Shown here: positions 26,466-37,342 of the stretch, in pieces | Position numbering within the stretch: position 1 is the stretch's first letter | Layout of the letters: every line of letters begins with the position of its first letter | NCBI RefSeq assembly: GCF_024707525.1 | Contig: NZ_CP062231.1 | Location: 2,480,001-2,544,000 of the forward strand | Reading direction: 5' to 3' | Length of the DNA: 64,000 bases | Source of the DNA: Rhizobium sp. TH2 | Lineage (GTDB): Bacteria > Pseudomonadota > Alphaproteobacteria > Rhizobiales > Rhizobiaceae | Made by a program: the position numbers and the translations under genes | Notes under the pieces: model-generated | What the model was told of the DNA's origin: nothing | Database searches by the model: none | What the model saw: the letters and a program-made list of their open reading frames with translations, nothing else

Positions 26466-27116
26466 TCAGACCTTGGCGAGAATCGCCTCGATCGATGCGG
26501 TTACTTCATCCATATCGGCCATGCCGTCAACCGATTTCAGGAGACCCTTGGCGTGATAGTAGCCGATCAAGGGCGAAGTCTTCTTATAATAGTCCTGCAG
26601 CCGCGTCGCCACCGTCTCGGCATTGTCGTCGGCGCGGCGCTTGAAGCTGGTCGAGCCGCATTTGTCGCAGACACCATCGACCTTCGGCTTGTGCGACCGG
26701 TCATGATAGCCGGCGCCGCAATTGGCGCAGGTATAGCGGCCGGAAATGCGATCCACGAGAATGCGGTCATCAACTTCGAGCTCGATCACGACGTCGAGCT
26801 TGGTGCCTTTGGTGGCGAGCATCGCTTCGACGGCATCGGCCTGGACGAGGGTACGCGGGTAACCGTCGAGGATAAAGCCGTCCTTGCAATCTGGCTGGTC
26901 GATTCGCTCGGAGACGATGGCATTGACGATCTCGTCGGATACGAGATTGCCGGCATCCATCACCGCCTTGGCACGCTTGCCGACATCAGTGCCGGCGGTC
27001 ACCGCTGCACGCAGCATGTCACCAGTCGAAAGTTGCGGAATGCCATGCTTCTCCACGATCCGCTGGGCCTGGGTGCCCTTCCCCGCGCCCGGCGGCCCCA
27101 ACAAGATTAACCGCAT
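26466..27116 (-). CDS. adk: Adenylate kinase
   Basis: 216 residues. Interconverts ATP + AMP and 2 ADP in the cytoplasm. P-loop [10 protein letters not shown] at the N-terminus, the long lid domain and [12 protein letters not shown] in the CORE/NMP part. The lid carries four Cys (YTCANC and VCDKC), so it binds a structural zinc, a form seen in many alphaproteobacteria and Gram-positives. The start overlaps the secY stop by one base (TAATG), so translation is coupled. Confidence 0.97.
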   Translation of the reverse strand: MRLILLGPPGAGKGTQAQRIVEKHGIPQLSTGDMLRAAVTAGTDVGKRAKAVMDAGNLVSDEIVNAIVSERIDQPDCKDGFILDGYPRTLVQADAVEAMLATKGTKLDVVIELEVDDRILVDRISGRYTCANCGAGYHDRSHKPKVDGVCDKCGSTSFKRRADDNAETVATRLQDYYKKTSPLIGYYHAKGLLKSVDGMADMDEVTASIEAILAKV

Positions 27117-28456
27117 TATCCCCTCTTACCTCCCCGGAGTTTCGACTTCTTGATGAGCCCCTCATATTGCGTGGCGATCAGATGTCCCTGGATCTGTGCT
27201 ACAGTATCAAGGGTGACGCTGACAACAATCAAAAGCGACGTGCCACCAAGGTAGAACGGCACACCGGTCTGGGCAATCAGGATCTCCGGCAGGATGCAGA
27301 CGAAAATCAGGTAGAGAGCGCCGACCACCGTGATGCGGGTCAGCACGTAGTCGATATATTCCGCAGTCCGCTCGCCCGGACGGATGCCAGGGATGAAGCC
27401 GCCCTGCTTCTTGAGGTTATCGGCGGTGTCCTTCGGATTGAAGACGATCGCCGTGTAGAAGAAGGCGAAGAAGCCGATCAGGCCCGCATAGGCCAGCATG
27501 TAGAGCGGCTGGCCATGGCCGAGGGCCGCCACGATCGCGGTCGCCCAATCCGGCAGCGTCCCCTGGCTGCCGGAGAAGCCAGCCAAGGTAGCGGGCAGAA
27601 GCAGCAGCGACGATGCGAAGATGGCCGGGATGACGCCTGAAGTGTTGAGCTTCAGCGGCAGATGCGACGTATCGCCCTGGAACATCCGGTTACCGACCTG
27701 CCGTTTCGGATACTGGATCAGGAGCCGTCGTTGGGCACGCTCGAAGAACACGATCATTGCAATTGCCGCAATGGCAACGAGGATCACCACGACGATGATG
27801 GCCGTCGAAAGCGCACCGGTGCGGCCCAGTTCGAGAGTGCCGGCAAGAGCGCTCGGAAGTGCCGCGACGATGCCTGCGAAGATGATCAGCGAAATGCCGT
27901 TGCCGATGCCGCGCGAGGTGATCTGCTCGCCGAGCCACATCAGGAACATCGTGCCGCCCAAAAGCGTCACCACGGTCGAAATGCGGAAGAACCAGCCGGG
28001 ATCCATGACGATCCCCTGCCCCGATTCCATCGAAACCGCTATGCCATAGGCCTGCAGCGCACCCAGGATCACCGTGCCGTAGCGGGTGTACTGGTTGATC
28101 ATCTTGCGGCCCTGCTCGCCCTCTTTCTTGAGCTGCTCGAGCGCCGGAACGACCGAGGTCATCAGCTGGACGATGATCGAAGCGGAGATATAAGGCATGA
28201 TTCCGAGCGCGAAGATCGCCATGCGCTCGACGGCACCGCCGGAGAACATGTTGAAGATGCCGAGAATGCCGCTGGACTGCGTCTTGAACGCGTTGGCGAA
28301 TGCGGCCGGATCGATGCCGGGAAGCGGAATATAGGTACCGAGGCGATAGACGAGAAGCGCGCCAAGGGTGAACAGAAGACGCTTCTTGAGGTCCTCAGCC
28401 TTTGAAAAGGTCGAAAAGCTCAGGTTGGAAGCTAGTTGTTCCGCTGCAGAAGCCAT
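27116..28456 (-). CDS. secY: Protein translocase subunit SecY
   Basis: 446 residues with ten membrane helices. Forms the protein-conducting channel with SecE (also encoded in this window) and Sec[16 protein letters not shown] and [20 protein letters not shown] are family stretches; the plug and lateral-gate helices are intact. A strong terminator and a promoter candidate lie in the 228-base gap from rplO, so secY-adk is probably transcribed largely on its own. Confidence 0.97.
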   Translation of the reverse strand: MASAAEQLASNLSFSTFSKAEDLKKRLLFTLGALLVYRLGTYIPLPGIDPAAFANAFKTQSSGILGIFNMFSGGAVERMAIFALGIMPYISASIIVQLMTSVVPALEQLKKEGEQGRKMINQYTRYGTVILGALQAYGIAVSMESGQGIVMDPGWFFRISTVVTLLGGTMFLMWLGEQITSRGIGNGISLIIFAGIVAALPSALAGTLELGRTGALSTAIIVVVILVAIAAIAMIVFFERAQRRLLIQYPKRQVGNRMFQGDTSHLPLKLNTSGVIPAIFASSLLLLPATLAGFSGSQGTLPDWATAIVAALGHGQPLYMLAYAGLIGFFAFFYTAIVFNPKDTADNLKKQGGFIPGIRPGERTAEYIDYVLTRITVVGALYLIFVCILPEILIAQTGVPFYLGGTSLLIVVSVTLDTVAQIQGHLIATQYEGLIKKSKLRGGKRG

Positions 28457-28497
28457 GAATTTCTCCGCAAAACCGAAACCGGGACGGAGATCGGCGT

Positions 28498-28526
28498 CAT
28501 CCGGAGTGGCAGGTCTGAATTGTCAA
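28498..28526 (-). promoter_or_regulatory. Promoter candidate for secY-adk
   Basis: On the minus strand: CTTGACA with -35 TTGACA (28526-28521), a 17-base spacer, then CGGATG (28503-28498). The -35 is perfect but the -10 is poor. It is placed 41 bases before the secY start, after the rplO terminator. Confidence 0.4.
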
Positions 28527-28640
28527 GAAAACCAAAAGCGGGCAGCAAGGAAAATTCGCCGGCCTCACAATCAGGTTTCGCATTCTCCGCCAGCCGCCGC
28601 AGAAGTGCGCGGGCTGCCGGATGTGAGGCTCTCATATAGG

Positions 28641-28672
28641 AGAGAAAACGCCCGGTGTGAAGCACCGGGCGT
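28641..28672 (-). terminator. Intrinsic terminator after rplO
   Basis: ACGCCCGGTG / CACCGGGCGT, 10 perfect pairs, loop CTTCA on the minus strand, then TTTCTCT. It lies 12 bases after the rplO stop and splits the spc cluster from secY-adk. Confidence 0.82.
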
Positions 28673-28684
28673 CAATTTGTCAGC

Positions 28685-29167
28685 TTATTCGGAAGCGGCT
28701 TCGGCAACCGGTGCCAGCAGCTTTACGGAGCCGCCGGCCTTCTCGATTTTCTCGACAGCAGCCTTCGAAGCGCCCATGGCTTCGATCGCGACCTTGGCCT
28801 TGATCTCGCCATCGGACATGATGCGGATGCCGTCCTTTTCGCGACGGATCACGCCGGCAGCCTTGAGGGCAGCCGCGTCAACAGTCTTCTTGCCGTCGAG
28901 CTTCTTGGCATCGATCGCGGCCTGAATACGGCCGAGCGATACGACGACGAAGTCGGACTTGAAGATGTTATTGAAGCCACGCTTCGGCAGGCGGCGGTAG
29001 ATTGGCATCTGGCCGCCTTCAAAACCGTTGATGGCAACGCCGGAACGGGCCTTCTGACCCTTCACGCCGCGACCGCCGGTCTTGCCGGTGCCCGAGCCGA
29101 TACCGCGGCCCACGCGCTTGCGGCGCTTGAGCGCGCCTTCGTTGTCGGTGATTTCATTCAGTTTCAT
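28685..29167 (-). CDS. rplO: 50S ribosomal protein L15
   Basis: 160 residues. L15 is a late assembly protein of the large subunit. The Gly/Arg-rich N-terminal extension ([20 protein letters not shown]) that threads into 23S rRNA is present. Follows rpmD by 16 bases and is followed by a strong terminator. Confidence 0.97.
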   Translation of the reverse strand: MKLNEITDNEGALKRRKRVGRGIGSGTGKTGGRGVKGQKARSGVAINGFEGGQMPIYRRLPKRGFNNIFKSDFVVVSLGRIQAAIDAKKLDGKKTVDAAALKAAGVIRREKDGIRIMSDGEIKAKVAIEAMGASKAAVEKIEKAGGSVKLLAPVAEAASE

Positions 29168-29183
29168 GATCGTCTCTCCCGGC

Positions 29184-29390
29184 TCACTTGTCGTCGACGA
29201 CGCGAACCAGGTGGCTGACCTTGGCGATCATGCCACGCACGGACGGCGTGTCTTCGAGCGTACGGACGCGGTGCATCTTGTTGAGGCCGAGGCCGATCAG
29301 GGTCTGTTCCTGGCGGGCCGGACGGCGAATCGGCGAACCGATCTGCTCAACGGTGACGGTGGTCTTCTTGGTTTCTGCCTTCTTGGCCAT
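29184..29390 (-). CDS. rpmD: 50S ribosomal protein L30
   Basis: 68 residues. Small large-subunit protein. [20 protein letters not shown] and [20 protein letters not shown] match L30. Sits in the usual place between rpsE (11-base gap) and rplO. Confidence 0.96.
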   Translation of the reverse strand: MAKKAETKKTTVTVEQIGSPIRRPARQEQTLIGLGLNKMHRVRTLEDTPSVRGMIAKVSHLVRVVDDK

Positions 29391-29401
29391 GGTCCGTCTC
29401 C

Positions 29402-29977
29402 TTATTCTTCGACAGCGGCAACTGCGCCGCCGGTCGCCTGGGAGCGGCGCGTCTGAAGCGTTGCATACTTGATGCCGCGCTGAGCTGCGATGTCCTTCGG
29501 GTGAACCTGGTTCTTGAGAGCGTCGAACGTCGCGCGAACCATGTTGTACGGATTGGACGAACCGGTCGACTTGGCAACGACGTCATGGACGCCGAGTGTT
29601 TCGAAGACGGCGCGCATCGGGCCACCGGCGATGATACCGGTACCGGCCTGGGCCGAGCGAAGCAGAACCTTGCCGGCGCCATGACGACCATTGACGTCAT
29701 GATGCAGCGTACGGCCATCGCGCAGCGGTACGAAGATCAGGTCGCGCTTGGCGGCTTCAGTCGCCTTGCGGATCGCTTCCGGCACTTCACGAGCCTTGCC
29801 ATGGCCGAAGCCGACGCGGCCCTTCTGGTCGCCGACGACGACGAGCGCTGCGAAGCCGAAACGACGGCCGCCCTTGACGACCTTCGCGACGCGGTTGATC
29901 GCGACGAGCTTGTCGACAAACTCGCTGTCGCGCTCTTCGCGGTTCTGGCGGTCATCCCGCCTCTTTTCTTGTGCCAT
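29402..29977 (-). CDS. rpsE: 30S ribosomal protein S5
   Basis: 191 residues from the ATG at 29977; the open frame continues to 30019, but AAGGAAAAGGAC directly precedes 29977. S5 is at the mRNA entry and matters for decoding accuracy. The loop [20 protein letters not shown], where spectinomycin-resistance changes occur in other bacteria, is wild-type-like. The 140-base gap from rplR holds hairpins. Confidence 0.97.
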   Translation of the reverse strand: MAQEKRRDDRQNREERDSEFVDKLVAINRVAKVVKGGRRFGFAALVVVGDQKGRVGFGHGKAREVPEAIRKATEAAKRDLIFVPLRDGRTLHHDVNGRHGAGKVLLRSAQAGTGIIAGGPMRAVFETLGVHDVVAKSTGSSNPYNMVRATFDALKNQVHPKDIAAQRGIKYATLQTRRSQATGGAVAAVEE

Positions 29978-30091
29978 TGTCCTTTTCCTTTTTCTTTTCC
30001 GGGTGCAATCGGCATACAAAATAGACCCGGGACGCTCCGCTCAGGGGCATCAGGGTCCGGTGAGTGAGGCTTCCCGCCTCGGGGGAGTGAA

Positions 30092-30111
30092 GGCCCGGAT
30101 CGCTCCGGGCC
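30092..30111 (-). repeat. Hairpin in rplR-rpsE gap
   Basis: GGCCCGGA / TCCGGGCC, 8 perfect pairs, loop TCGC, 6 bases after the rplR stop. No T-run. A second smaller one (GAGGC / GCCTC near 30065-30080) follows. Probably mRNA processing or stability elements. Confidence 0.55.
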
Positions 30112-30117
30112 GACAAA

Positions 30118-30477
30118 TCAGAAGCTCAGACCGCCTTCGCGGGCTGCATCGGCGAGCGCCTTGACGCGGCCGTGATAGATGAAGGCGCCGCGGTCGAAGA
30201 CCACTTCCTTCACGCCGGCCTTGACGGCACGTTCTGCAACCAGCTTGCCAACGGCGGCAGCTGCTGCGGTGTCGGCGCCGGTCTTCAGGCTCTTGAGGTC
30301 ACCATCGAGGGTGGAAGCCGAAGCAAGGGTCTTGCCCGCAACGTCATCGATGATCTGGGCGTAGATGTTCTTGGAAGAACGATGAACGCTCAGACGCGGA
30401 CGGCCATTGGCGACCGACTTGATCTGACGGCGGACGCGGCTCGCGCGGCGCACCTGGGATTCTTTTGTGCTAGCCAT
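30118..30477 (-). CDS. rplR: 50S ribosomal protein L18
   Basis: 119 residues. Binds 5S rRNA together with L5 and anchors it to the central protuberance. [20 protein letters not shown] and the C-terminus [16 protein letters not shown] are typical. 12 bases after rplF. Confidence 0.97.
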   Translation of the reverse strand: MASTKESQVRRASRVRRQIKSVANGRPRLSVHRSSKNIYAQIIDDVAGKTLASASTLDGDLKSLKTGADTAAAAAVGKLVAERAVKAGVKEVVFDRGAFIYHGRVKALADAAREGGLSF

Positions 30478-30489
30478 TTTTCCGCTTCC

Positions 30490-31023
30490 TTACTTCTTCT
30501 TGCCTTCCTTGCGGATAATACGCTCACCGGCGTATTTCACACCCTTGCCCTTGTAGGGCTCGGGGCCGCGATATTCGCGGATTTCCGCTGCCACCTGGCC
30601 GACGACCTGCTTGTCGATGCCGGTAACCGTGATTTCGGTCGGCTTCGGGCAGACAATGCTGATGCCTTCCGGCGGCTGGTAGACCACATCGTGCGAGAAG
30701 CCGAGCTGGAGCTGCAGGTTCTTGCCGTTCATCGCGGCGCGATAACCGACGCCGTTGATTTCCAGCTTCTTCTCGAAACCATCCTTCACACCCTTCGCGA
30801 GATTCTCGATCATGGTGCGGGACATGCCCCACTTTGCGCGGGCGTCCTTGGAGTCGTTCGCCGGAGTTACGGCGACGGTGTTGTCTTCGAGCTTGATGAG
30901 CACTTCGTCGTTGACGACATACTTGAGTTCGCCCTTGGGACCCTTCATGGTCACGGTCTGTCCAGTGATGGACGCCGTCACGCCGGCAGGAACCTGAACG
31001 GGCTTTTTACCGATACGAGACAT
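30490..31023 (-). CDS. rplF: 50S ribosomal protein L6
   Basis: 177 residues from the ATG at 31023; the open frame upstream to 31098 overlaps rpsH and is not used. L6 lies near the factor-binding site. N-terminal [15 protein letters not shown] and C-terminal [20 protein letters not shown] are diagnostic. 43 bases after rpsH. Confidence 0.97.
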   Translation of the reverse strand: MSRIGKKPVQVPAGVTASITGQTVTMKGPKGELKYVVNDEVLIKLEDNTVAVTPANDSKDARAKWGMSRTMIENLAKGVKDGFEKKLEINGVGYRAAMNGKNLQLQLGFSHDVVYQPPEGISIVCPKPTEITVTGIDKQVVGQVAAEIREYRGPEPYKGKGVKYAGERIIRKEGKKK

Positions 31024-31066
31024 ATTTCTTCCTGTCTGTTCGCTATGCGAAACCGACTTTGCTAGA

Positions 31067-31465
31067 TCAGAAGATCGAGCAAAGCAGTTCGCCACCAACG
31101 TTCTGTTCGCGAGCCTGGTGATCGGCCATCACACCCTTCGGAGTCGAAAGGATAGTGATGCCGAGACCGTTCGCGACCTGCGGAATGGACTTGACCGAGA
31201 CATAGACCCGGCGGCCCGGCTTGGACACGCGGTCGATCTTGCGGATCACCGGAGCGCCTTCGTAGTATTTCAGCTCGATGTTGAGCTCGGACTTGCCGTT
31301 CTCGAAATCGACCTTCGAATAACCGCGGATGTAGCCTTCGGACTGCAGCACGTCGAGGACGCGGGCACGCAGGTTCGAAGCCGGAGTCGAAACAGACGAC
31401 TTGCGGCGGGCGACACCGTTGCGGATGCGGGTGAGCATATCACCCAATGGATCAGTCATGGACAT
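31067..31465 (-). CDS. rpsH: 30S ribosomal protein S8
   Basis: 132 residues; ATG at 31465 with GGAGAG 6 bases upstream. S8 is a primary 16S-binding protein and in enterobacteria represses the spc operon. [13 protein letters not shown] at the N-terminus and [20 protein letters not shown] at the C-terminus are diagnostic. 12 bases after rpsN. Confidence 0.97.
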   Translation of the reverse strand: MSMTDPLGDMLTRIRNGVARRKSSVSTPASNLRARVLDVLQSEGYIRGYSKVDFENGKSELNIELKYYEGAPVIRKIDRVSKPGRRVYVSVKSIPQVANGLGITILSTPKGVMADHQAREQNVGGELLCSIF

Positions 31466-31477
31466 GAGTTGCTCTCC

Positions 31478-31783
31478 TTACCAGCTTGACTTCACAATGC
31501 CGGGGATCTGTCCAAAATTGCCGAGTTGGCGCAGAGCGATACGCGACATTTTGAGCTTCCGGTAATATGCACGCGGACGGCCGGTGATTTCGCAACGATT
31601 GCGAATGCGGGTCTTTGAGCCATTGCGCGGCATTTCAGCCAGTTTCAGAGTAGCCTTGAACCGGTCTTCGATCGGAAGATCGCGGCTCTGGATGATTGCC
31701 TTGAGCTTGGCACGCTTGTTAGCCTGCTGGGCAACCAATGCACGGCGGCGCTTGTTTTTCTCAACTGCGCTCGTTTTCGCCAT
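31478..31783 (-). CDS. rpsN: 30S ribosomal protein S14
   Basis: 101 residues, the long zinc-independent form: only one Cys ([11 protein letters not shown]) and no CxxC pairs. Located in the head of the small subunit. [18 protein letters not shown] is diagnostic. 33 bases after rplE. Confidence 0.97.
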   Translation of the reverse strand: MAKTSAVEKNKRRRALVAQQANKRAKLKAIIQSRDLPIEDRFKATLKLAEMPRNGSKTRIRNRCEITGRPRAYYRKLKMSRIALRQLGNFGQIPGIVKSSW

Positions 31784-31816
31784 TTGATAGTTCCTTTTCT
31801 ACGCTCGTCGTTACGG

Positions 31817-32374
31817 TCAGGCACGGAACGGGAAGTTGAACTCTTTCAGAAGAGTCCGCGCTTCGTCGTCGGTCTTGGCCGTCGTGCAAACGATAATGTC
31901 CATGCCCCACATCTGATCAACCTTGTCGTAGTTGATTTCCGGGAACACGATGTGCTCCTTGACACCCATGGCGAAATTGCCACGGCCGTCAAAGCTCTTC
32001 GGATTCAGGCCGCGGAAGTCTCGAACGCGCGGAAGCGCGATGTTGATCAGACGGTCCATGAATTCATACATGCGGATGCCGCGCAGGGTAACCTTCGCGC
32101 CGATCGGCATAAACTCGCGGACCTTGAAGCCAGCGATGGAATTGCGTGCCTTGGTGATAACAGGCTTCTGGCCGGCAATCGCAGCAAGGTCGGCTGCGGC
32201 AACGGTAGGCTTCTTGGAGTCGGCAGTCGCCTCGCCCACGCCCATGTTGATCACGATCTTGTCGACGCGCGGGATCATCATGACGTTTGAGTAGGAGAAA
32301 GCCTCCTGCATCGCCTGACGGATGCGCTCGTTGTATTCCTTCTTGAGCCGCGGCTCGTAACTATCCTTAGCCAT
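31817..32374 (-). CDS. rplE: 50S ribosomal protein L5
   Basis: 185 residues. Binds 5S rRNA and contacts the P-site t[20 protein letters not shown] and [18 protein letters not shown] are diagnostic. Its start overlaps the rplX stop by 8 bases, suggesting translational coupling. Confidence 0.97.
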   Translation of the reverse strand: MAKDSYEPRLKKEYNERIRQAMQEAFSYSNVMMIPRVDKIVINMGVGEATADSKKPTVAAADLAAIAGQKPVITKARNSIAGFKVREFMPIGAKVTLRGIRMYEFMDRLINIALPRVRDFRGLNPKSFDGRGNFAMGVKEHIVFPEINYDKVDQMWGMDIIVCTTAKTDDEARTLLKEFNFPFRA

Positions 32375-32678
32375 CGATCGTCGCTCCCGAACGCTTTGCC
32401 ACGCGAACCTTCTTGTCGCCGTCGATCTTGAAACCGACGCGGGTCGGCTTGCCGTCCTTGGGGTCGGCGATCGCCAGATTGGACAGGTGGATCGGGGCTT
32501 CCTTGGTGATGATGCCGGCTTCCTGCGAAGCGGACTGGCGCTGATGGCGCTTCACCAGATTGATGCCACGGACGACCGCACGGTCTTCCTTGGGTATGAC
32601 CTGGAGGACTTCGCCCGAACGGCCCTTGTCCTTGCCAGTAAGAATGACGACCTTGTCGCCTTTGCGAATCTTTTGCAT
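32367..32678 (-). CDS. rplX: 50S ribosomal protein L24
   Basis: 103 residues. Assembly initiator of the large subunit with an N-terminal KOW motif ([20 protein letters not shown]). [13 protein letters not shown] follows as usual. 18 bases after rplN. Confidence 0.97.
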   Translation of the reverse strand: MQKIRKGDKVVILTGKDKGRSGEVLQVIPKEDRAVVRGINLVKRHQRQSASQEAGIITKEAPIHLSNLAIADPKDGKPTRVGFKIDGDKKVRVAKRSGATIDG

Positions 32679-32696
32679 CTCAGTCGTTCCTCTCGA

Positions 32697-33065
32697 TTAC
32701 AAAACTTCTGGAGCCAGCGAGATGATCTTCATGTGGTTCTTGGCGCGAAGTTCGCGCGGAACCGGTCCGAAGATACGGGTGCCGATCGGCTCTTTCTTGT
32801 TGTCGATGAGAACGGCTGCGTTGCTGTCGAAGCGGATGACGCTTCCGTCCGGCCGGCGGATGTCCTTGGCGGTGCGAACCACCACGGCCTTCATCACGTC
32901 GCCCTTCTTCACACGGCCGCGCGGGATGGCTTCCTTGATCGAAACGACGATGACATCGCCGATCGACGCGTATTTACGCTTGGAGCCGCCCAGCACCTTG
33001 ATGCACATGACACGACGCGCGCCGGAATTATCGGCAACGTCGAGGTTTGTTTGCATCTGAATCAT
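32697..33065 (-). CDS. rplN: 50S ribosomal protein L14
   Basis: 122 residues from the ATG at 33065 ([18 protein letters not shown]); the upstream open frame to 33194 is intergenic. L14 sits at the subunit interface and is the target of the silencing factor RsfS. The 205-base gap from rpsQ is unusually long for the spc operon and holds a hairpin. Confidence 0.97.
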   Translation of the reverse strand: MIQMQTNLDVADNSGARRVMCIKVLGGSKRKYASIGDVIVVSIKEAIPRGRVKKGDVMKAVVVRTAKDIRRPDGSVIRFDSNAAVLIDNKKEPIGTRIFGPVPRELRAKNHMKIISLAPEVL

Positions 33066-33218
33066 GTCAGGTCGCCTTCTTGTTATCACCGGCTGGTTGG
33101 ACAGAGCGTCTGAACGCCCTGACCCCTGGTCCGGCTTGTCAGTCCAATTTTCAAAGGAATGGGCGCGTCTTATACAAAACTCGCCCAAAATCAAGCCCTA
33201 CCCCCAAAAAAGAGTTCA

Positions 33219-33240
33219 CGCCCGGATAATTTTCCGGGCG
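33219..33240 (-). terminator. Terminator-like hairpin in rpsQ-rplN gap
   Basis: CGCCCGGA / TCCGGGCG, 8 perfect pairs, A/T loop. On the minus strand it is followed after 6 bases by TCTTTTTT. A TATAAG box lies further on (33171-33176, minus strand), so a break and restart of transcription between rpsQ and rplN is possible. Confidence 0.5.
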
Positions 33241-33270
33241 AGCAGCTCTTGCCAGGGATAGCGCCAGATC

Positions 33271-33507
33271 TTAGCTGTGAGTGCTCACAACCTTCCAACG
33301 CTTGTCCTTGGAGATCGGCGCGCATTCCTCGATGGAAACGACATCGCCGGTCTTCACGGCATTCAGTTCGTCATGTGCCTTGTACTTCTTGGAACGGCGG
33401 ACCGTCTTCTGAAGCAAGGGATGGGCGAAGCGACGTTCGACGCGGACCACGACGGTCTTGTCATTCTTGTCGCTGACGACAGTGCCCTGCAGAATGCGTT
33501 TCGGCAT
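33271..33507 (-). CDS. rpsQ: 30S ribosomal protein S17
   Basis: 78 residues. Primary 16S rRNA binding protein. [20 protein letters not shown] and [19 protein letters not shown] are diagnostic. 12 bases after rpmC. Confidence 0.97.
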   Translation of the reverse strand: MPKRILQGTVVSDKNDKTVVVRVERRFAHPLLQKTVRRSKKYKAHDELNAVKTGDVVSIEECAPISKDKRWKVVSTHS

Positions 33508-33519
33508 TTCTTATATCCT

Positions 33520-33720
33520 TCAAGCCTTGGTGCCGGCCGCCTTCTGGCGGGCGACGGTTTTAATGCGGGCAATGTCCTTACGAATCTCGTCGAAACGTGC
33601 GGTCTTCTCCAGCTGGCCGGTCGCCTTCTGGAAGCGCAGGTTGAACTGCTCCTTCTTGAGCTTGGCGAGCTCGTCCTTCATCTGGTCTTCGCTCAATGCG
33701 CGAACGTCGGCGGCTTTCAT
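33520..33720 (-). CDS. rpmC: 50S ribosomal protein L29
   Basis: 66 residues from the ATG at 33720, with AAGGAG 8 bases upstream; an in-frame start at 33729 is less well placed. Two-helix protein near the tunnel exit. [19 protein letters not shown] is the family core. 12 bases after rplP. Confidence 0.96.
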   Translation of the reverse strand: MKAADVRALSEDQMKDELAKLKKEQFNLRFQKATGQLEKTARFDEIRKDIARIKTVARQKAAGTKA

Positions 33721-33732
33721 GTCAATCACTCC

Positions 33733-34146
33733 TTATTCGGCAATGCGCTGGATGAAGCGCGTCTTGACCGAAAGCTTGGCCGAGCCGAGACGAAGGGCTT
33801 CACGCGCGAGTTCTTCGCTCACACCGTCGATCTCGAACATGACGCGGCCGGGCTTGACCTTGCATGCCCAGTATTCCACCGAACCCTTACCCTTGCCCAT
33901 GCGGACTTCGGTCGGCTTCTTGGTGACCGGAACGTCCGGGAACACGCGGATCCAGACGCGGCCGGCGCGCTTCATGTGACGGGTGATCGCGCGGCGAGCC
34001 GCTTCGATCTCGCGGGCGTTAACCCGGTTGGGTTCCTGGGCCTTGAGCCCATATTCACCGAAAGTCAGGTCAAAACCACCCTTGGCAACACCATGGATGC
34101 GGCCCTTGAACTGCTTGCGGAACTTCGTTTTCTTTGGCTGCAACAT
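33733..34146 (-). CDS. rplP: 50S ribosomal protein L16
   Basis: 137 residues. Contacts the A-site tRNA region and 5S r[22 protein letters not shown] and [19 protein letters not shown] are diagnostic. 33 bases after rpsC. Confidence 0.97.
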   Translation of the reverse strand: MLQPKKTKFRKQFKGRIHGVAKGGFDLTFGEYGLKAQEPNRVNAREIEAARRAITRHMKRAGRVWIRVFPDVPVTKKPTEVRMGKGKGSVEYWACKVKPGRVMFEIDGVSEELAREALRLGSAKLSVKTRFIQRIAE

Positions 34147-34179
34147 TTCTTAATTCTCCGAAGTCTGCGTGTCGCGCTA

Positions 34180-34890
34180 TCAGGCGTTTTCACGGCGACG
34201 GTTGGTGTTGCCGCCCTGGTTGTCACCTTCGATCGCACGGCGCTCGGAGGCCATCGGATCGTGTTCGAGGATTTCGCCCTTGAAGATCCAGACCTTGATG
34301 CCGCACACGCCGAAAGCGGTGTGTGCTTCAGCCACGCCGAAGTCGATGTCGGCGCGCAATGTATGAAGCGGAACGCGGCCTTCGCGATACCATTCCGTAC
34401 GTGCGATTTCAGCACCGCCGAGACGGCCGCCACAGGTGATCTTGATGCCTTCGGCACCCAGACGCATGGCGGACTGAACGGCGCGCTTCATGGCGCGACG
34501 GAAGGCAACGCGGCGTTCGAGCTGCTGGGCAATGCCCTGGGCAACGAGCGTCGAGTCGATTTCCGGCTTGCGCACTTCAACGATGTTGAGATGCGTCTCG
34601 GACTTCGTCATCTCCGAAACCTTCTTGCGAAGCTTCTCGATGTCGGCGCCCTTCTTGCCGATGATCAGACCCGGACGAGCCGAGTGGATCGTGACGCGGC
34701 ACTTCTTGTGCGGACGCTCGATGACCACCTTGGCGATGCCGGCCTGCTTGAGCTCGTCCATCAGCATCTTGCGGATGGCGATGTCTTCATGCAGGAGCTG
34801 GCCGTATTCGGCGTTGTCGGCGAACCAGCGGCTGTCCCATGTACGGTTGATGCCGAGGCGAAAACCGATTGGATTGATTTTCTGACCCAT
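34180..34890 (-). CDS. rpsC: 30S ribosomal protein S3
   Basis: 236 residues. Lines the mRNA entry tunnel. [20 protein letters not shown] at the N-terminus, KH-2 domain motif [19 protein letters not shown]. The start overlaps the rplV stop by one base (TAATG). Confidence 0.97.
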   Translation of the reverse strand: MGQKINPIGFRLGINRTWDSRWFADNAEYGQLLHEDIAIRKMLMDELKQAGIAKVVIERPHKKCRVTIHSARPGLIIGKKGADIEKLRKKVSEMTKSETHLNIVEVRKPEIDSTLVAQGIAQQLERRVAFRRAMKRAVQSAMRLGAEGIKITCGGRLGGAEIARTEWYREGRVPLHTLRADIDFGVAEAHTAFGVCGIKVWIFKGEILEHDPMASERRAIEGDNQGGNTNRRRENA

Positions 34891-35279
34891 TATGCGGCCT
34901 CCCCTTTTTCGGCAACTTCACGAACGACGATCGTAAGGTGCGAGAACGGCTTTTCAACACGCGATGCACGGCCACGACCGCGAGCGTGGAAACGCTTCAT
35001 GACGATCGACTTGCCGACATAGGCCTCGGCGACGACGAGTGCGTCGACGTCGAGGTCATGGTTGTTCTCGGCGTTCGCGATTGCCGATTCGAGCGTCTTG
35101 CGGACGGTACCGGCGATACGCTTGCGGGAGAATTCCAGCTCGGCGAGCGCGCGCTCGACCTTCTTGCCGCGGATCATCGCTGCAACCAGGTTGAGCTTCT
35201 GGGGGCTCACGCGGATCGTGCGCGCAATTGCCTGCGCCTCGTTGTCCTTGAGCCGGCGTTCTGTCTTAGCCTTGCCCAT
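34890..35279 (-). CDS. rplV: 50S ribosomal protein L22
   Basis: 129 residues from the ATG at 35279; a longer open frame upstream overlaps rpsS in antisense-like register and is not used. L22 has a beta-hairpin reaching into the exit tunnel. [20 protein letters not shown] and [20 protein letters not shown] are diagnostic. Two bases after rpsS. Confidence 0.97.
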   Translation of the reverse strand: MGKAKTERRLKDNEAQAIARTIRVSPQKLNLVAAMIRGKKVERALAELEFSRKRIAGTVRKTLESAIANAENNHDLDVDALVVAEAYVGKSIVMKRFHARGRGRASRVEKPFSHLTIVVREVAEKGEAA

Positions 35280-35281
35280 GA

Positions 35282-35560
35282 TTACTTCCTCTTTGCCTTC
35301 TTGTCCGCGCCGTGACCGTAATAGGTCCGGGTCGGGGAGAATTCGCCGAACTTGTGTCCGACCATTTCTTCCGAGACCGACACGGGAACATGCTTGTTGC
35401 CGTTGTAGACGCCGAACGTGAGACCGACGAACTGCGGAAGAATGGTGGAGCGACGGCTCCACATCTTGATCACTTCATTGCGGCCGCCTGCGCGTACCTT
35501 CTCAGCCTTCTTGAGAAGATATCCGTCGACAAACGGTCCTTTCCATACTGAACGAGCCAT
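35282..35560 (-). CDS. rpsS: 30S ribosomal protein S19
   Basis: 92 residues. Forms a complex with S13 in the head. [19 protein letters not shown] and [19 protein letters not shown] are diagnostic. 16 bases after rplB. Confidence 0.97.
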   Translation of the reverse strand: MARSVWKGPFVDGYLLKKAEKVRAGGRNEVIKMWSRRSTILPQFVGLTFGVYNGNKHVPVSVSEEMVGHKFGEFSPTRTYYGHGADKKAKRK

Positions 35561-35576
35561 TTTGACTTCCTCTCAA

Positions 35577-36407
35577 TTAACGCTGATGCCGCGAGCGCAT
35601 GATGAACTTGTTGGTCTGCTTGTTAGACCGGGTGCGCTTGCCCTTGGTGGGCTTGCCCCATGGGGTCACCGGATGGCGACCACCGGAGGTGCGGCCTTCA
35701 CCACCGCCGTGCGGATGGTCGACCGGGTTCATCGCGACACCGCGAACATGCGGACGCTTGCCCTTCCAGATCGAACGACCGGCCTTGCCATCATTGGTGT
35801 TGATGTGGTCGGCATTCGAAACCGCACCGATCGTTGCAAGGCAGGAGCCCGGCACGAGGCGCTGTTCACCGGAGGTGAGGCGCAGGATCGCCATGCCCTG
35901 GTCACGACCGACCAGCTGGACATAGGTGCCGGCCGAACGGGCCATCTGACCACCCTTGCCCGGCTTCATCTCGACATTGTGGATGATCGAGCCGACCGGG
36001 ATGAACTGAAGCGGCATGGTGTTGCCGGGCTTCACGTCGGTGCCCTTGTCGGAAGCGATCACCTTGTCGCCGGCAGCAAGGCGCTGCGGAGCCAGGATGT
36101 AGCTGAGCTCGCCGTCGTCGTACTTGATGAGCGCGATGAATGCGGTCCGGTTCGGATCGTATTCCAGATGCACAACAGTCGCTTCGATGTCGAACTTGCG
36201 GCGCTTGAAGTCCACCATGCGGTAGGACTTCTTGTGACCACCGCCCTGGTAGCGGGCGGTGACGCGGCCCTGATTGTTGCGTCCGCCCTTGGAGGACAGA
36301 CCTTCCGTCAAGGACTTGACGGGCTTGCCCTTGTGCAGGCCGGAGCGGTCGACGATGACCAGCTGGCGCAGGCTCGGCGTAACCGGGTTGAATGTTTTCA
36401 ATGCCAT
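35577..36407 (-). CDS. rplB: 50S ribosomal protein L2
   Basis: 276 residues. Needed for subunit association and the peptidyl transferase centre. [20 protein letters not shown] and the C-terminal [20 protein letters not shown], with the conserved catalytic-centre His, are diagnostic. 10 bases after rplW. Confidence 0.97.
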   Translation of the reverse strand: MALKTFNPVTPSLRQLVIVDRSGLHKGKPVKSLTEGLSSKGGRNNQGRVTARYQGGGHKKSYRMVDFKRRKFDIEATVVHLEYDPNRTAFIALIKYDDGELSYILAPQRLAAGDKVIASDKGTDVKPGNTMPLQFIPVGSIIHNVEMKPGKGGQMARSAGTYVQLVGRDQGMAILRLTSGEQRLVPGSCLATIGAVSNADHINTNDGKAGRSIWKGKRPHVRGVAMNPVDHPHGGGEGRTSGGRHPVTPWGKPTKGKRTRSNKQTNKFIMRSRHQR

Positions 36408-36417
36408 TGTTCTATCC

Positions 36418-36711
36418 TCAGAGACCGGTGGTCACGTCGAGCGTCTGGCCTTCGACCAGGGTGACGACGGCCTTCTTGACGTCCTGCTGCTTGCCGATCG
36501 TGGCCTTGAAGCGCTTGGTCTTGCCCTTGCGGACGAGCGTGTTCACGGCCTTGACCTTGACGCCGAAGAGGGCTTCGACAGCTGCCTTGATTTCCGGCTT
36601 CGAAGCGTCCTTGGCAACGTTGAAAACAACCTGGTTGAATTCAGAAACGAAGGTGGACTTTTCGGTGATAGCCGGGGTGCGGATCACATCATAGTGGCGA
36701 AGATCAGTCAT
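36418..36711 (-). CDS. rplW: 50S ribosomal protein L23
   Basis: 97 residues. Docking site for trigger factor and SRP at the tunnel exit. [19 protein letters not shown] and [19 protein letters not shown] are diagnostic. The start overlaps the rplD stop (ATGA). Confidence 0.97.
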   Translation of the reverse strand: MTDLRHYDVIRTPAITEKSTFVSEFNQVVFNVAKDASKPEIKAAVEALFGVKVKAVNTLVRKGKTKRFKATIGKQQDVKKAVVTLVEGQTLDVTTGL

Positions 36712-37328
36712 TTGAACCGCTCCTCCAGAGCTTCAACGGCAGCCTTGGAAAGCACGAGCTTCTTGCGGCGCAGGATGTCGTAGACGTTGATGCCCTGAAC
36801 CGGCAGTACGTCGATGTTGGGGATGTTCTGGGCAGCGAGCTTGAAGTTCGCGTCCAGTTCGGCACCGCCGATGAAGAGCGCGTTGGTCAGGCCGAGGCCT
36901 TCGAAAGCGCCGACCAGGATCTTGGTCTTGGCTTCGGTCGCCACCAGGTTGTCGATGATGATCACATCTTCCGACTTCAGCTTTGCCGAGAGGGCATGGC
37001 GAAGTGCGAGAGCGCGGATCTTCTTCGGCAGGTCATGGGCGTGGCTGCGGACAACCGGACCATGGGCACGACCACCGCCGCGGAACTGAGGTGCGCGAGC
37101 GGAATGGTGACGAGCGCGGCCCGTACCCTTCTGCTTGTACATCTTCTTGCCGGTGCGCGAGATTTCGGCGCGGGTCTTGGTCTGGTGCGAACCCTGCTGC
37201 TTCTTGGCGAGCTGATAGCGGATCATGCGGGCGATGATGTCTTCGCGCGGATCGAGACCGAAGATCTGGTCCGAGACGGAGACCTTGCCGGCATCCTTGC
37301 CATCAAGTGTTCTTACATTGAGATCCAT
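36708..37328 (-). CDS. rplD: 50S ribosomal protein L4
   Basis: 206 residues. Its long loop reaches the exit tunnel ([20 protein letters not shown]). In enterobacteria L4 also represses the S10 operon by acting on its leader; here rplD is the third gene, as usual. 14 bases after rplC. Confidence 0.97.
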   Translation of the reverse strand: MDLNVRTLDGKDAGKVSVSDQIFGLDPREDIIARMIRYQLAKKQQGSHQTKTRAEISRTGKKMYKQKGTGRARHHSARAPQFRGGGRAHGPVVRSHAHDLPKKIRALALRHALSAKLKSEDVIIIDNLVATEAKTKILVGAFEGLGLTNALFIGGAELDANFKLAAQNIPNIDVLPVQGINVYDILRRKKLVLSKAAVEALEERFK

Positions 37329-37342
37329 CTTGGCGGTCTCCC

